A stretch of DNA of 64,000 nt. It comes from Akkermansiaceae bacterium (GTDB lineage Bacteria; Verrucomicrobiota; Verrucomicrobiia; Verrucomicrobiales; Akkermansiaceae). Within the stretch, counting starts at the first letter, position 1, and each line of letters opens with the position of its first letter. The notes under the pieces were generated by a model, which saw only the letters and a program-made list of their open reading frames with translations, was not told the origin of the DNA and did not search any database. The stretch spans positions 1 to 64,000 of the forward strand of contig CAIKHZ010000030.1 of NCBI GenBank assembly GCA_903827375.1, read 5' to 3'. Positions 8,614 to 18,100 of the stretch are shown here, one piece after another. A program made the translations under genes and the position numbers.

Positions 8614-9495
8614 TCACGCCTTGGCCATCGCCGCGAGATGGGCTGGCGAGGTGCCGCAGCAACCGCCGACGATGGAGATGCCCAGAGCGCGCAGCTGGCT
8701 TGTGAGTTCCGCCATATCCGCCGGGGTTGCGTCATAGTGAACCTCGTCACCGACTTGGCGGGGTGCTCCGGCATTGGGTTGCAAAATGGTGGGCCGTCCG
8801 TCAGCGGCGGCTACAATCTCTTTGGCCAGTTCGAGGTAATCGGCAAGTGATAGATCGGTGCCGCAATTGGCACCGGCAATCGAAGCTCCGGCGTCGTAGG
8901 CCGCAGTGATGGCTGCTGCCACTTTGGTGCCCATCATGGTGCGATATTCGCCGGCACTTTTTTGGAATGCATAGGTCGCGATGACTGGCAGTTCTGTGAC
9001 GGCCCGGGCGGCCCGGATGCCGACGCAAAGTTCTGCGGGATCACTCATGGTTTCCACCAGTATGGCGTCGGCTCCGCCCTCGACGAGCGCGCTGATCTGC
9101 TCGCGGAAAATTTCTTCCAACTCCTCGGGTGTGGTATCGCCCAGAGGTTCTAGAAAATCCCCGAATGGCCCGACGTCTCCGATCACCCAACCGTCAGGAC
9201 CGGCCACCTCGCCCGCCAGTTGCGCAGCGCGGCGGTTCCATTCAGCCACCTTGCCGCCGAGGCCGTGCCGCTCCAGCATTGAGCGAGAGCCGCCGAAGGA
9301 ATTGGTCGTAATCAGGCGGCAACCGGCGCCGCGGTACGCCTGATGGACCGACTTGATATCATCGGGCCGTTCGGCATTCCAGAGCATGCCGCACTCGTCG
9401 AGTTGCATGCCGAGTTGGATGAGTTGGGTGCCCATTGCCCCGTCGCAGGTTAGGGAGGAACACTGGCAGGCTTCGGTGAGAGACGGCTTTTTCAT
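8614..9495 (-). CDS. Homocysteine S-methyltransferase family protein
   Basis: The product has 293 residues, starting at the Met before KKPSLTEAC; an upstream in-frame Met would add residues with no family resemblance. It contains the family opening DGAMGTQL (residues 18-25) and the three zinc-binding cysteines: Cys211 in GANCGTD and Cys279-Cys280 in GGCCGTSP. Proteins of this family activate homocysteine thiolate on zinc and methylate it to methionine. It is a stand-alone version of the N-terminal MetH module. It is the last gene of a four-gene minus-strand cluster containing a B12-binding protein, which suggests it takes the methyl group from that corrinoid rather than from S-methylmethionine or betaine. 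Confidence 0.85.
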   Translation of the reverse strand: MKKPSLTEACQCSSLTCDGAMGTQLIQLGMQLDECGMLWNAERPDDIKSVHQAYRGAGCRLITTNSFGGSRSMLERHGLGGKVAEWNRRAAQLAGEVAGPDGWVIGDVGPFGDFLEPLGDTTPEELEEIFREQISALVEGGADAILVETMSDPAELCVGIRAARAVTELPVIATYAFQKSAGEYRTMMGTKVAAAITAAYDAGASIAGANCGTDLSLADYLELAKEIVAAADGRPTILQPNAGAPRQVGDEVHYDATPADMAELTSQLRALGISIVGGCCGTSPAHLAAMAKA

Positions 9496-9562
9496 GGCAG
9501 GATCAGGTGGGGGTGAGGCGTTGAGCAAACCTCATTCCTGCCTGCCTGCCAAGGAGGAATTT

Positions 9563-10588
9563 TTAGCACTTCATGAATGCCTCGACCTTGGCCATGATCT
9601 CGCCCTCGCTGCCGGGGACGCTGAGAACGTCGCACTCGCTGCCAAGAATGAACGGATGACCCGTGGCACGCATTTTATCCAACATTTCCCGCGCGAGGAG
9701 TTCAACATCCGCGACGCTGAGCTGTGAGGCAGGAAAGCGTTTGGTGGGAAGATTGCCGTAGAGCACGGTGGATTTGGGAATCAACGCGGCGTCTTCCCAC
9801 AGCTGGCGGGAGCAACCGAAGCTGAGCATAGCAGCATCCAGCGTGGCAAAGCGTTCGACCATGCCGGTGGTCAGTTCGCCGCAATCATGGAACACCAGAT
9901 CCACGCCTCGAGCGTCGAACAACGCCTTGATGCGGCGCATCGGGGCGGTCACATATCGGTCGAAGATATCATAACCATTCGCGAGTTGGTTAGGTGAGAA
10001 ATAGACGAGGTTAGCTGCAGGTTCGCAGATAATCATTGCCTTGGCCCCGGCATCAATCTGGGCGCTGAAGTACTCCAACAATAATTCGGTGCCAAGCTCC
10101 ATGACCCGCTCGATAAGTGCCACCTCGGGCTCCTCGTCGGCCGTCAGCCCGGTGCCCGCCAGAAACACCGGCGTTATCGGATCACTGATGAGCTTGGTCA
10201 TCAGTGAAAACGGCCCGATGCCCATGCCCATGGGCACCAGATCGGGGTGCTTTGCCACATGCCTGATCGCCTCACAGGTGGCCAGCATCCGCGGCGTCAG
10301 CCGAAAAGCCGGTGCCTCCGCAGGCAACTCGTCAAAGTGATATGAATCAATCTGTCCGCCGGCAATCCCGCGGGCCGCGAGCATCGCCTCCTTTTCCAGC
10401 TTGAGGTCCATCAACGGCACCGCCAACGGCGTATTGAAACGACCCGCCGTCCTAACAATCACATCACCGAGGCGCTGCCCATCCAGCTCGATGGCCGCGG
10501 GGTCCGCCGCCTCGTGCAAAATCAGATGAGTACCGATTGGCATGCGCAGCCCGACCTCTGCCAGGCCGAGATAATAGCTGCGCTGCAT
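9563..10588 (-). CDS. Uroporphyrinogen-decarboxylase-fold (UroD/MtaA-type) methyltransferase
   Basis: The product has 341 residues with the UroD/cobalamin-methyltransferase fold. A zinc site typical of the MtaA/CmuA/MtbA methyltransferase branch is visible as His234-x-Cys236 (FHDCGE), with Cys319 late in the chain (LGSECDV). True HemE lacks this His-x-Cys pair, so haem synthesis is unlikely. Methyltransferases of this type move methyl groups between a substrate or thiol and a corrinoid protein. It lies between the corrinoid-protein gene (20 bases upstream) and the homocysteine methyltransferase gene, making a three-part methyl-transfer set. The methyl donor cannot be read from the sequence. 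Confidence 0.8.
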   Translation of the reverse strand: MQRSYYLGLAEVGLRMPIGTHLILHEAADPAAIELDGQRLGDVIVRTAGRFNTPLAVPLMDLKLEKEAMLAARGIAGGQIDSYHFDELPAEAPAFRLTPRMLATCEAIRHVAKHPDLVPMGMGIGPFSLMTKLISDPITPVFLAGTGLTADEEPEVALIERVMELGTELLLEYFSAQIDAGAKAMIICEPAANLVYFSPNQLANGYDIFDRYVTAPMRRIKALFDARGVDLVFHDCGELTTGMVERFATLDAAMLSFGCSRQLWEDAALIPKSTVLYGNLPTKRFPASQLSVADVELLAREMLDKMRATGHPFILGSECDVLSVPGSEGEIMAKVEAFMKC

Positions 10589-10608
10589 GGCTCTAACGAC
10601 TTAGCAAC

Positions 10609-11244
10609 TCAACAGGTTGCGGCGAGTTCCAGTGCCAGATCCACGGCGCTGGCGGCGTCCTGGCTATAGCCGTCGGCACCGATTTCATCGCAGTACTCCT
10701 GAGTGACCGGGGCGCCGCCGACCATGATTTTGGCACTGGTCAGACCGGCTGCACGGACGGCTCGCACGGTGAGTTTCATGGCCGGCATCGTGGTGGTTAG
10801 AAGAGCTGACAGGCAAATCAGCTGGGCGGAATGCTCTTGGGCAGCGGCAACAAATTTTTCCGGGGCGACGTTGGTGCCCAGATCGACGATGCCGAAGTTG
10901 GCGCCCTTGAGCATCATGGCGACGAGGTTTTTGCCGATATCGTGGAGGTCACCCTGAACGGTGCCGATGACGGCGGTGTACTTGGGCTTGATGCCGGCCG
11001 CAGCGAGCAGGGGTTCAAGAATGAGCATGCATTCTTTCATGGCCCGCGCGGCAATCAACATTTCCGGCACGAACACCTCGTTGTTTTTGAATTTCTCACC
11101 GATGCTCGCCATTCCGGGAACCAGTCCCTGCTCGACGATGGCCAGTGGCTTGAGGCCCTGGTCTAACAGTGCCTGAGTGAAAAGCTTGGCGTCATTGCGC
11201 TTGCCACCTTCAACGGCGATTGCCAATTCTGATAGAGTACTCAT
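10609..11244 (-). CDS. Corrinoid (B12-binding) methyltransferase protein, MtaC/MtbC-like
   Basis: The product has 211 residues from the Met of MSTLSELAIA; longer forms of the frame run antisense into non-homologous sequence. Residues 1-85 are the helical cap domain (IGEKFKNNEVFVPEMLIAAR), and residues 88-211 are a Rossmann-like B12 domain with the signature Asp99-x-His101-x-x-Gly104 (GDLHDIG). His101 should be the lower axial cobalt ligand. The methyl-Co form shuttles methyl groups between partner methyltransferases, here presumably the UroD-type and homocysteine enzymes encoded downstream. A C8 tract lies six bases before the start codon. No reductive activator (RamA-like) gene is present in the window. 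Confidence 0.88.
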   Translation of the reverse strand: MSTLSELAIAVEGGKRNDAKLFTQALLDQGLKPLAIVEQGLVPGMASIGEKFKNNEVFVPEMLIAARAMKECMLILEPLLAAAGIKPKYTAVIGTVQGDLHDIGKNLVAMMLKGANFGIVDLGTNVAPEKFVAAAQEHSAQLICLSALLTTTMPAMKLTVRAVRAAGLTSAKIMVGGAPVTQEYCDEIGADGYSQDAASAVDLALELAATC

Positions 11245-11250
11245 GAATTT

Positions 11251-11258
11251 GGGGGGGG
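11251..11258 (-). repeat. C8 tract in the leader of the corrinoid-protein gene
   Basis: Eight consecutive C on the coding strand, six bases before the ATG at 11244. It is one of several C-tracts in the same position in this window (compare 12103, 23223, 26106 and 58075). Confidence 0.8.
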
Positions 11259-11272
11259 ACGGGATTTGGCGA

Positions 11273-11824
11273 TTAGTGTTTTGTGGCAACGGCGACGCGT
11301 TGGACGCGCCCGGCAGCGGTGGAGAGGGCCATGACGCCGACGAAGAGGGCCATAAAGCCCCAGTCACCGAGCAAGGAGCCGCGCAGGAACGGCAGTCCGG
11401 CCGTGTAGCATTCGAGCAAGCCTGCGAGGGATTTCGCATACGGCTGGCCGGACAAGCTGAGGCCGGTGAGCCAGACGCCGAAGTTGCTCACCGCGTAGAA
11501 GAAGAAGGGCACAGCAGCGGCAGTGCCGAGCTGGAGTTTCCAGCCTTTGTTGCGGATGGCGAGGGCCGCCACGCCGATGGCAAGAAAGGCGGCGTAGTCC
11601 ACCAACCGCGGCGCGTGAAAGGCGCTATATCCCATCTGCGTGTTGAGCAGCAAGTCGCTCAGCAACAAGGCCAGCACCGGCACCACGAGGGCCAGGCGGC
11701 GGTTTAGGTAGAACCCGCCGATCAAGGCGAACGCGCCAATCGGCGCCACATTTTCCGGGTGAGGCATGAAACGGAAGGCGATCATCGCCACGACAAGTGT
11801 GAGTATGGATACGAGTGAAGACAT
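11273..11824 (-). CDS. DUF6580-like integral membrane protein (ECF S-component-like)
   Basis: The product has 183 residues from the Met of MSSLVSILTL. It contains five or six hydrophobic segments and the recognisable ENVAPIGAFALIGGFYLNRR block followed by LLLSDLLL, as in DUF6580 proteins, which look like substrate-binding membrane components of ECF-type transporters. Function is not established. It is the first gene of the minus-strand cluster leading to the corrinoid protein, with 28 bases between them, so a role in supplying cobalamin or the methylated substrate is a reasonable guess. Its leader (CCTAACCAACCCCAACCTC) is C/A-rich with no Shine-Dalgarno. No cobalamin riboswitch was seen upstream. 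Confidence 0.6.
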   Translation of the reverse strand: MSSLVSILTLVVAMIAFRFMPHPENVAPIGAFALIGGFYLNRRLALVVPVLALLLSDLLLNTQMGYSAFHAPRLVDYAAFLAIGVAALAIRNKGWKLQLGTAAAVPFFFYAVSNFGVWLTGLSLSGQPYAKSLAGLLECYTAGLPFLRGSLLGDWGFMALFVGVMALSTAAGRVQRVAVATKH

Positions 11825-12112
11825 GAGGTTGGGGTTGGTTAGGCGTGAAGGCTGACAGACATTCGCGGGTCCGTATTGTGAATTTAACGGTTTCTTTGTT
11901 GGATTTAGCACCTTCATCTGATATTTTTCTATCGGCAATGTGGGTTCCGTGATTCAAGAATTGAAACCAAGCCCATACGCCTCGACTCAGGAGGCAAAAC
12001 GGGTTCGGCTGGTTTTATTGCTTAGGAAAGAGCGCTGCAGCTAAGTAAACAGCGCGCTCGGTGTCGCTAAAATGGACCCGTCGCAATTTTCCCCATCCGA
12101 GGCCCCCCCACC

Positions 12113-15100
12113 ATGAATACCCAGCTCCCCCTCCCCTGCCGAATCCTTTGCCATTGCGCCATCACCCTCGTGGTCCTCTTCGGCACGACCGCCGGTTTGC
12201 GAGCTGCCGAGACCTCGACGCTCGACCCACTGCGTGCCGAAATGCGTGCCGAAATGCGCGCTGAGCGCTACGAGCAGGCGGCCACCATGGCGGACAAGCT
12301 CATCGCAGCGAAGGACCCCAAAGCCGATGAAGCCAATTACCTCAAGGCGCTGGCCCTGTTTCAAGCGAAGAAATACGCCGCCGCAGTCACCGAGGTGCAG
12401 CAGCTTGAGAGCGTGTTTCCCGCTTCGGCCTGGCGCTTCAAGGCGACGTTTCTGCAGGCACAGGCACTGGTTGAGCAGAAGAAATTCCAGGACGCGGCCG
12501 CCATCTATCAAAGCGAGGCGGCCCGACTGTTGGCCGCCGAGCGCAAACAGGAACTCGTCGGGGTGATCGCCGCATTTGCCGACAAGCTCACTGCCAAGTC
12601 GGAATCGAATGCACCGGACGCTCCCAAGCCGGATTTTCCCAAAGCCTACAAACTCTACACCAAGGCACTGGGCATGGAAATTTCCCGTGAGCTCCGCGAT
12701 GAATTGCTGTTTAAAAAAGCCCGCGCCATCCAACAAGCTAGCAACTTCCCCCAGGCAGTGCTGGATTTTCAAGCATATCTAACTGAGTTCGACCCGGCCT
12801 GGAGCGGCCCCGCAGGCAGTGGCACGCCGCGCCTGCCACTGCAAAACCCGCAGCCCGTCGGCAAGCACGCGGCGTGGGCCCGCTATCGCCTCGCCGAAGC
12901 CCAGATCCAGGCCAACAACATCCCAGCAGGCCGCATGGAATTGGAAGACTTGCTCAACATGCTAGTGGCTCCGTTGCTCGTTCCGACCGCGCTTCAGGCA
13001 GAACTTCTCACAGCCGAAGGCAAAATGCTTCCAGCTGAGATCCGCTGGCTGATGCTCCAATCGTATTTCAACCCGCCCATCGCATTGACCGTCGTAGGCA
13101 ATGTCAACAATTCGGCCGTCACCGGGCCCAGCTATCCGGTTGGCGAACAAGGCATGCGCAACAGCAACAGCCCCGGCCAGGTCATCGGCAACACCGGCGG
13201 TCTGCCCACCACTGACGTGATTTTGTTCAAGGTGCGCGCCGGCGAACTCGACCAAGCCATCAAGATCTGCCGCGAGTTCCTCGTTGCCTGTCCCGAGGGC
13301 AGCCGCGCCGTGCGTGCCGCTTGGATGATTGCCGAGGCCTATCAAGGTGCCGGGCGTGCCGACGATGCCATCAAGGCGTACCGCAACTTCATCTCTGGCG
13401 AGGGCTTTCACCTAGCGGAAGGCGAGGCGGCACTCAAATTCGATGAGGAACTGCGCGCCGCCCCCGCCACCCATCTTGCAAACCTCAAAATGCGCGCCTT
13501 GTTCCGCATCGGCTCACTGTTAGCGCAGCAAAAAAAACGCGAGGAAGCCATCACCATCTGGCAGAGTTACGTCAAAGACTACCCTAACGGCCCGCAGTGG
13601 TCCGACAGCCAGAACGCGATCATCGACGCCGAATTTCAAATCGGCATGGATGCCCTAACCGATAAGAATGAGGCGCTTGCCCTGCAACACTTCAACGAGT
13701 TTCTGCGGGCCCATCCGCTCGACGAGCGTTCGCCGCGCATCCTCTATCTATTCGGAGCGGTTCACGAGGCCAAGGCCCGTGCGCTGGAGGAAGCCAAGGG
13801 CGAGTTGGTCTCTATCAACGCGGCTTACCGTCAGGCGATCGAGGAATGGACCAAACTGGTTAGCAAGTATCCGCAAAGCCCGGAAGCCCGCAGCGCTCTG
13901 ATGAAAAGCGCCGGCATCCACGAGGAAAAATTTGGGGAGTACGACAAGGCGCTCCAGCTTTATCGCAAGCTGGCGGGCGAGTTCAGTTATGCAGAGGCCA
14001 ACGCCTCGGTGGCGCGGCTGACCGTCAAGTCCCTTGAACTTTCCGCCGAGCGGACGTTCCGCACCAACGAGCCCGCAGTGGTCAAACTCAAGCTGCGCAA
14101 CATGGAGAAATGCACGTTCCGCCTCCACGAAATCGACCTCCAGGCGTATTTCCGCAAAATGCACGGCATCACCGGCGTTGAGGGGCTGGATGTATCGCTC
14201 ATCCAACCTGACAAAACTTGGGAATTCAAACCTGAGGGATACGTCAAATACAAACCGTTCGAACAGGAAGTGAAAATCCCGTTTCCGGCGGGCGAAGCCG
14301 GTGCCTACGTCGTCACTGCGAGCGACGACGAGTGGGAAAGCACCGTACTGGTGCTACGCTCCGACCTAGAAGTCATCGTCAAGTCGAGCCGCCGCGAGTT
14401 GCTCGCATTCGTCCAAAACATGCTAACCGGCAAACCCGCCGCCGACGTCGATATCTTGGTAAGCGACGGCAAGGCAGTGGCCGCCACTGGCAAGACCGGC
14501 GACGACGGAGTGTTCAAGGCCCAGCTTGAGGCGCTCAAAGACCTGGCGGACGTTCGCCTCTTCGCTCTGGCCAAAGGTCACGCCGCCTCCTTCAATCTGG
14601 ATCTGGCAGGATTGCAGCTATCAAGCGGCCTAACCGCCAAAGGTTACCTGTACACCGACCGGCCGGTGTATCTGCCCGGCGAGAGCGTGGCGCTGCGCGG
14701 GATTCTGCGCGAGGTGCGTGGCACCAACTACGCAGTGCCTGAAAACAGCGAGTTCAAACTCAGCATCAGCGATCCGCAAGGCCGCCTGTTAGCAGAGCAA
14801 AGCGTCAAGACCAGCCGCTTCGGCACCTTCGACTCGTCCCTCGCCTTGCCCGCCATCACCGCCAGCGGAATCTATGTGATCGCCGCCCACCAAGAACGAA
14901 AAGGCCTCGAACCCCTGCATTTCCAAGGATCCTTCGAGGTCCGTTCCTTCAAATTGGAAAAAATAAAACTCGCTATGGAATTTCCACGCCGCGTGTGGTT
15001 CCGCGGCGAATCCATCGACGCCACCTTGCAGGCCGCTTTCTATTGGGGCGAACCCCTCGCCGGCCGCCCGTTGCGCTGCACCCTGCCCGACGGCCGCAGC

Positions 15101-18100
15101 CTAACCGTCACCACCGACGCCGCAGGCAAAGCCAAGCTCAGCTTCGACACCACCGGCATGCGCCCCGGCTCCACCCTCACATTCACTGCCGCTCTCGACG
15201 GCGACAATGTGACCACCACCGAGACGCTCACCCTAGCCCGGCTCGGTTTCACCATCGCCGCCAAGCCCAGCCAACCGGTGGTCATCGCTGGCGAGCCGTT
15301 CGATCTGGCCCTGACAACCACAGCCGCCGACGGCCAGCCCACCGGCGAAACCCTCAATCTAGCCATACTTCGCGTCGAGCAGCCCAAGACCAGCCCGGTA
15401 CTTGGCCTGCTGCCTTGGCGGGATGGCGCGGCCGCCCCAGCCGCCGAGGTCAAGGACTCCGAGTTGGAAATTAAAACCAACCCTGCCATCGGCACGGCCA
15501 CCGTGCCCCTCACTCTGAAGAAAGGCGGCATCTATAAACTCCGCCTCACCGGCACCGACCGCTTCGGCCAAACCATCAGCCACCAGTGCCAGGTCGAGGT
15601 GTCCGACGCCAGCGACGCCGTCAAACTGCGGCTCTTTGCTGACTCTGCCACCCTCAAGGTCGGCAAGGAAACGAGTGTGAGATTGCATTCGCGCCTAACA
15701 AAAGGACTGGCGTTGGTGACCTTCGAGGGCGAGACGATTCTCCGCCACCGCATCATCGAATTGAAAAAGGACGACAACGAGATATCCATCAAAGTGGGGC
15801 ACGATTTATTTCCCAACTTTCGTTTGGCGGTTAGTGCGATGGACGGTCGCGACCTGCGCAATGCGACCAAGGACTTTGACGTCGAACGCGAACTCAAAGT
15901 GAGCGTCAAACCCCTCAAGGAAACGTTTGCCCCAGGCGAAGAGGCCAAGGTACAACTCACCGTCACGGACCAGACGGGCCAGCCGGTTGATGCCGAATTG
16001 AGCCTCTCACTGGTCAACGAGGCGCTCTTTGCCGTCTGTCCCGATCCCCTCACCCCCATCCTCGCCTACTTCCAACAAGACGCCCGCCGCCACGCCGAAT
16101 TCAAACTCGGCGCCACTTGCGCTTTCCACTATCAAGGGACCACCCGCCCGGTTTCCAAAGCCGTCACCGACGAGGCCGGCCGCCTAACACGCAGTGAGGC
16201 GGAACGTGCCAAACTCGATGAGCTGCGCAAGGAAATGAGCGCTAACAAACCCGCGCCAACCCAACCGACCGGCGGGCTGTACGGCGGTGGCGGAGGTGGC
16301 AATGGCCCCGGCCTGGGTCTTGGCAACGGACGTGGCAATGGGTCCGGCAAGGCCCCCGTGAGCGGTGCCCGAAGCGATGGAGCCGAGGTTTATTCTGATG
16401 CGGATCTGGACGGGTTTGACACATCTTTGGTAAGCGAAACAAAACCCGGGGCGGACCAAGGTGCGAAACGCAGTGCCGATCGCAAGCTGGGCGAAAAACC
16501 AGCGCCTCCGGCCCGCCGCGAAGTCAAGGGCGAAGGACGTTGGCTGCCATCGATCATCACCGGAGCAGATGGCAAGGCGATTGCCAGCGTGCTCCTGCCA
16601 GAAACCACCACCGCCTGGCGTCTAACTGCCCGCGGCTGCACCGTGGAGACACTGGTCGGCCAAGCCACCGCCCAAACCCTCACCCGCAAGGATTTCTTCG
16701 TCGATTTCAAAACCCCGGCCTTCCTCCGCGAAGGCGACGAACTGCGGGTCGTCGGCCGGATTCACAACCTAACTGATTACGCCGGACCGGTGGACCTCAA
16801 ACTCCGGGTGCTCGATGCCAAGGATAAAACGAAATTGTTAGCAGAGCGCCAGAAAACCATCGAGGTGAAAGGCCGCTCCGGCACTGAAGTCGCCTTCGAT
16901 GCCCTCACCGTGCCGGCCGCCTTGGAAATCACCACCGAACTCACCGCCATCGCCAGCCCTAACGCCACCGCACTCAAGCCACCCGGCGACGCGTTGGCTG
17001 TCACCATACCAGTTAGACCGTGGGGTCTGCCCTACGTCGCCCACGCCGGTGGCAGCGCCAAGGCCGATGCCGCCGCGATGCTCGGTCTGCCTGCGGGGCG
17101 CCCCTACTCGTCGTGCTGGATGAGTGTGGCCATCGGCCCGGATATCCGCACGGCGGTGCTAGATATGGCGCTGCGCCGCAGTTTCTCCAGCCCCTGTGAG
17201 GCCATGGCCCGATTGCTGCCATCGGTGCCCGGGGACACCGCCGCCAATGACTTGTTAGCGGCGGCCACCGCCCTGCGTTACGCCAACACCGGCAAAGTGG
17301 GGGCCACCTACACCCAACAACTTTCCACCCGGGCCCGTGCACTCGTTGCGACGTTGGTGGCGGGCCAGGCGGCCGATGGCAATTGGAATTGTCAATCGTT
17401 AGGTCATCTCACCACGGCGCGGGTTTTCTGGGCGCTCATCGAAGCGCGCCAGAGTGGCATGGTTGTCAACAAGGACACCCTTGAAAAGGCTGCGGCTGCG
17501 CTGCTCAAACAATTTGAGGCCTGCGATGCGAATGATAACGATAGCAAGGCGGTGATTTTGCATGCTCTATCGACGGACAAGCGTGCTGATTTTGCAAATT
17601 GCAACCGGCTTTACCGCGAGCGCAACACCTTGGGCAATTCCAGTCTCGCCCATCTGGCGCGGGCGTTTTTCAACTTGGAGCGCCGCGAGATTGCCACCGA
17701 ACTGGCGACCTTGCTAGAAACCAAGTTCAAGCCGGATGGCGACAAGGCGTTTGCTTGGGAAGGCGGCTGCAAGACGATCTGGCTCAACGACGGCGACGAG
17801 ACGACCGCGATGGTCCTGCTAGCCATGGCCGAAACCCTGCCTGCCGGAAAAGCCACCGCCACCGCCGCCCAAGCGTTGCTTCAGGCCCATGGTTGCTTCG
17901 GTTTCCCCTACCCTCGCGCCCACGGCCCGGCCGTCGCCGCGCTTTCCATCTGGTTCGCCCAGGGCTTGCAACAAGCCACAGACATCGAGATTGCGGTGCT
18001 CGTCAATGGCAAGGAGATCGGCAGCGTCAAGACCGTCGCCAGCCTCGGCCAACATTTGCTGGCGGTGCCTAACGAGCTGGTCAAAGCCGATAAAAATTTG

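Noticed and set aside
9563-10588. hemE (uroporphyrinogen decarboxylase)
   Set aside because: A His-x-Cys zinc motif and a corrinoid-protein neighbour place it with UroD-fold methyltransferases rather than haem synthesis.
11825-12112. Cobalamin or SAM riboswitch upstream of the corrinoid cluster
   Set aside because: No B12-box or SAM-I core pattern was found on either strand in this 288-base region.
12041-12772. Minus-strand open frame opposite the start of the giant A2M-like gene
   Set aside because: No family resemblance; it lies opposite the signal peptide and first TPRs of the real gene.
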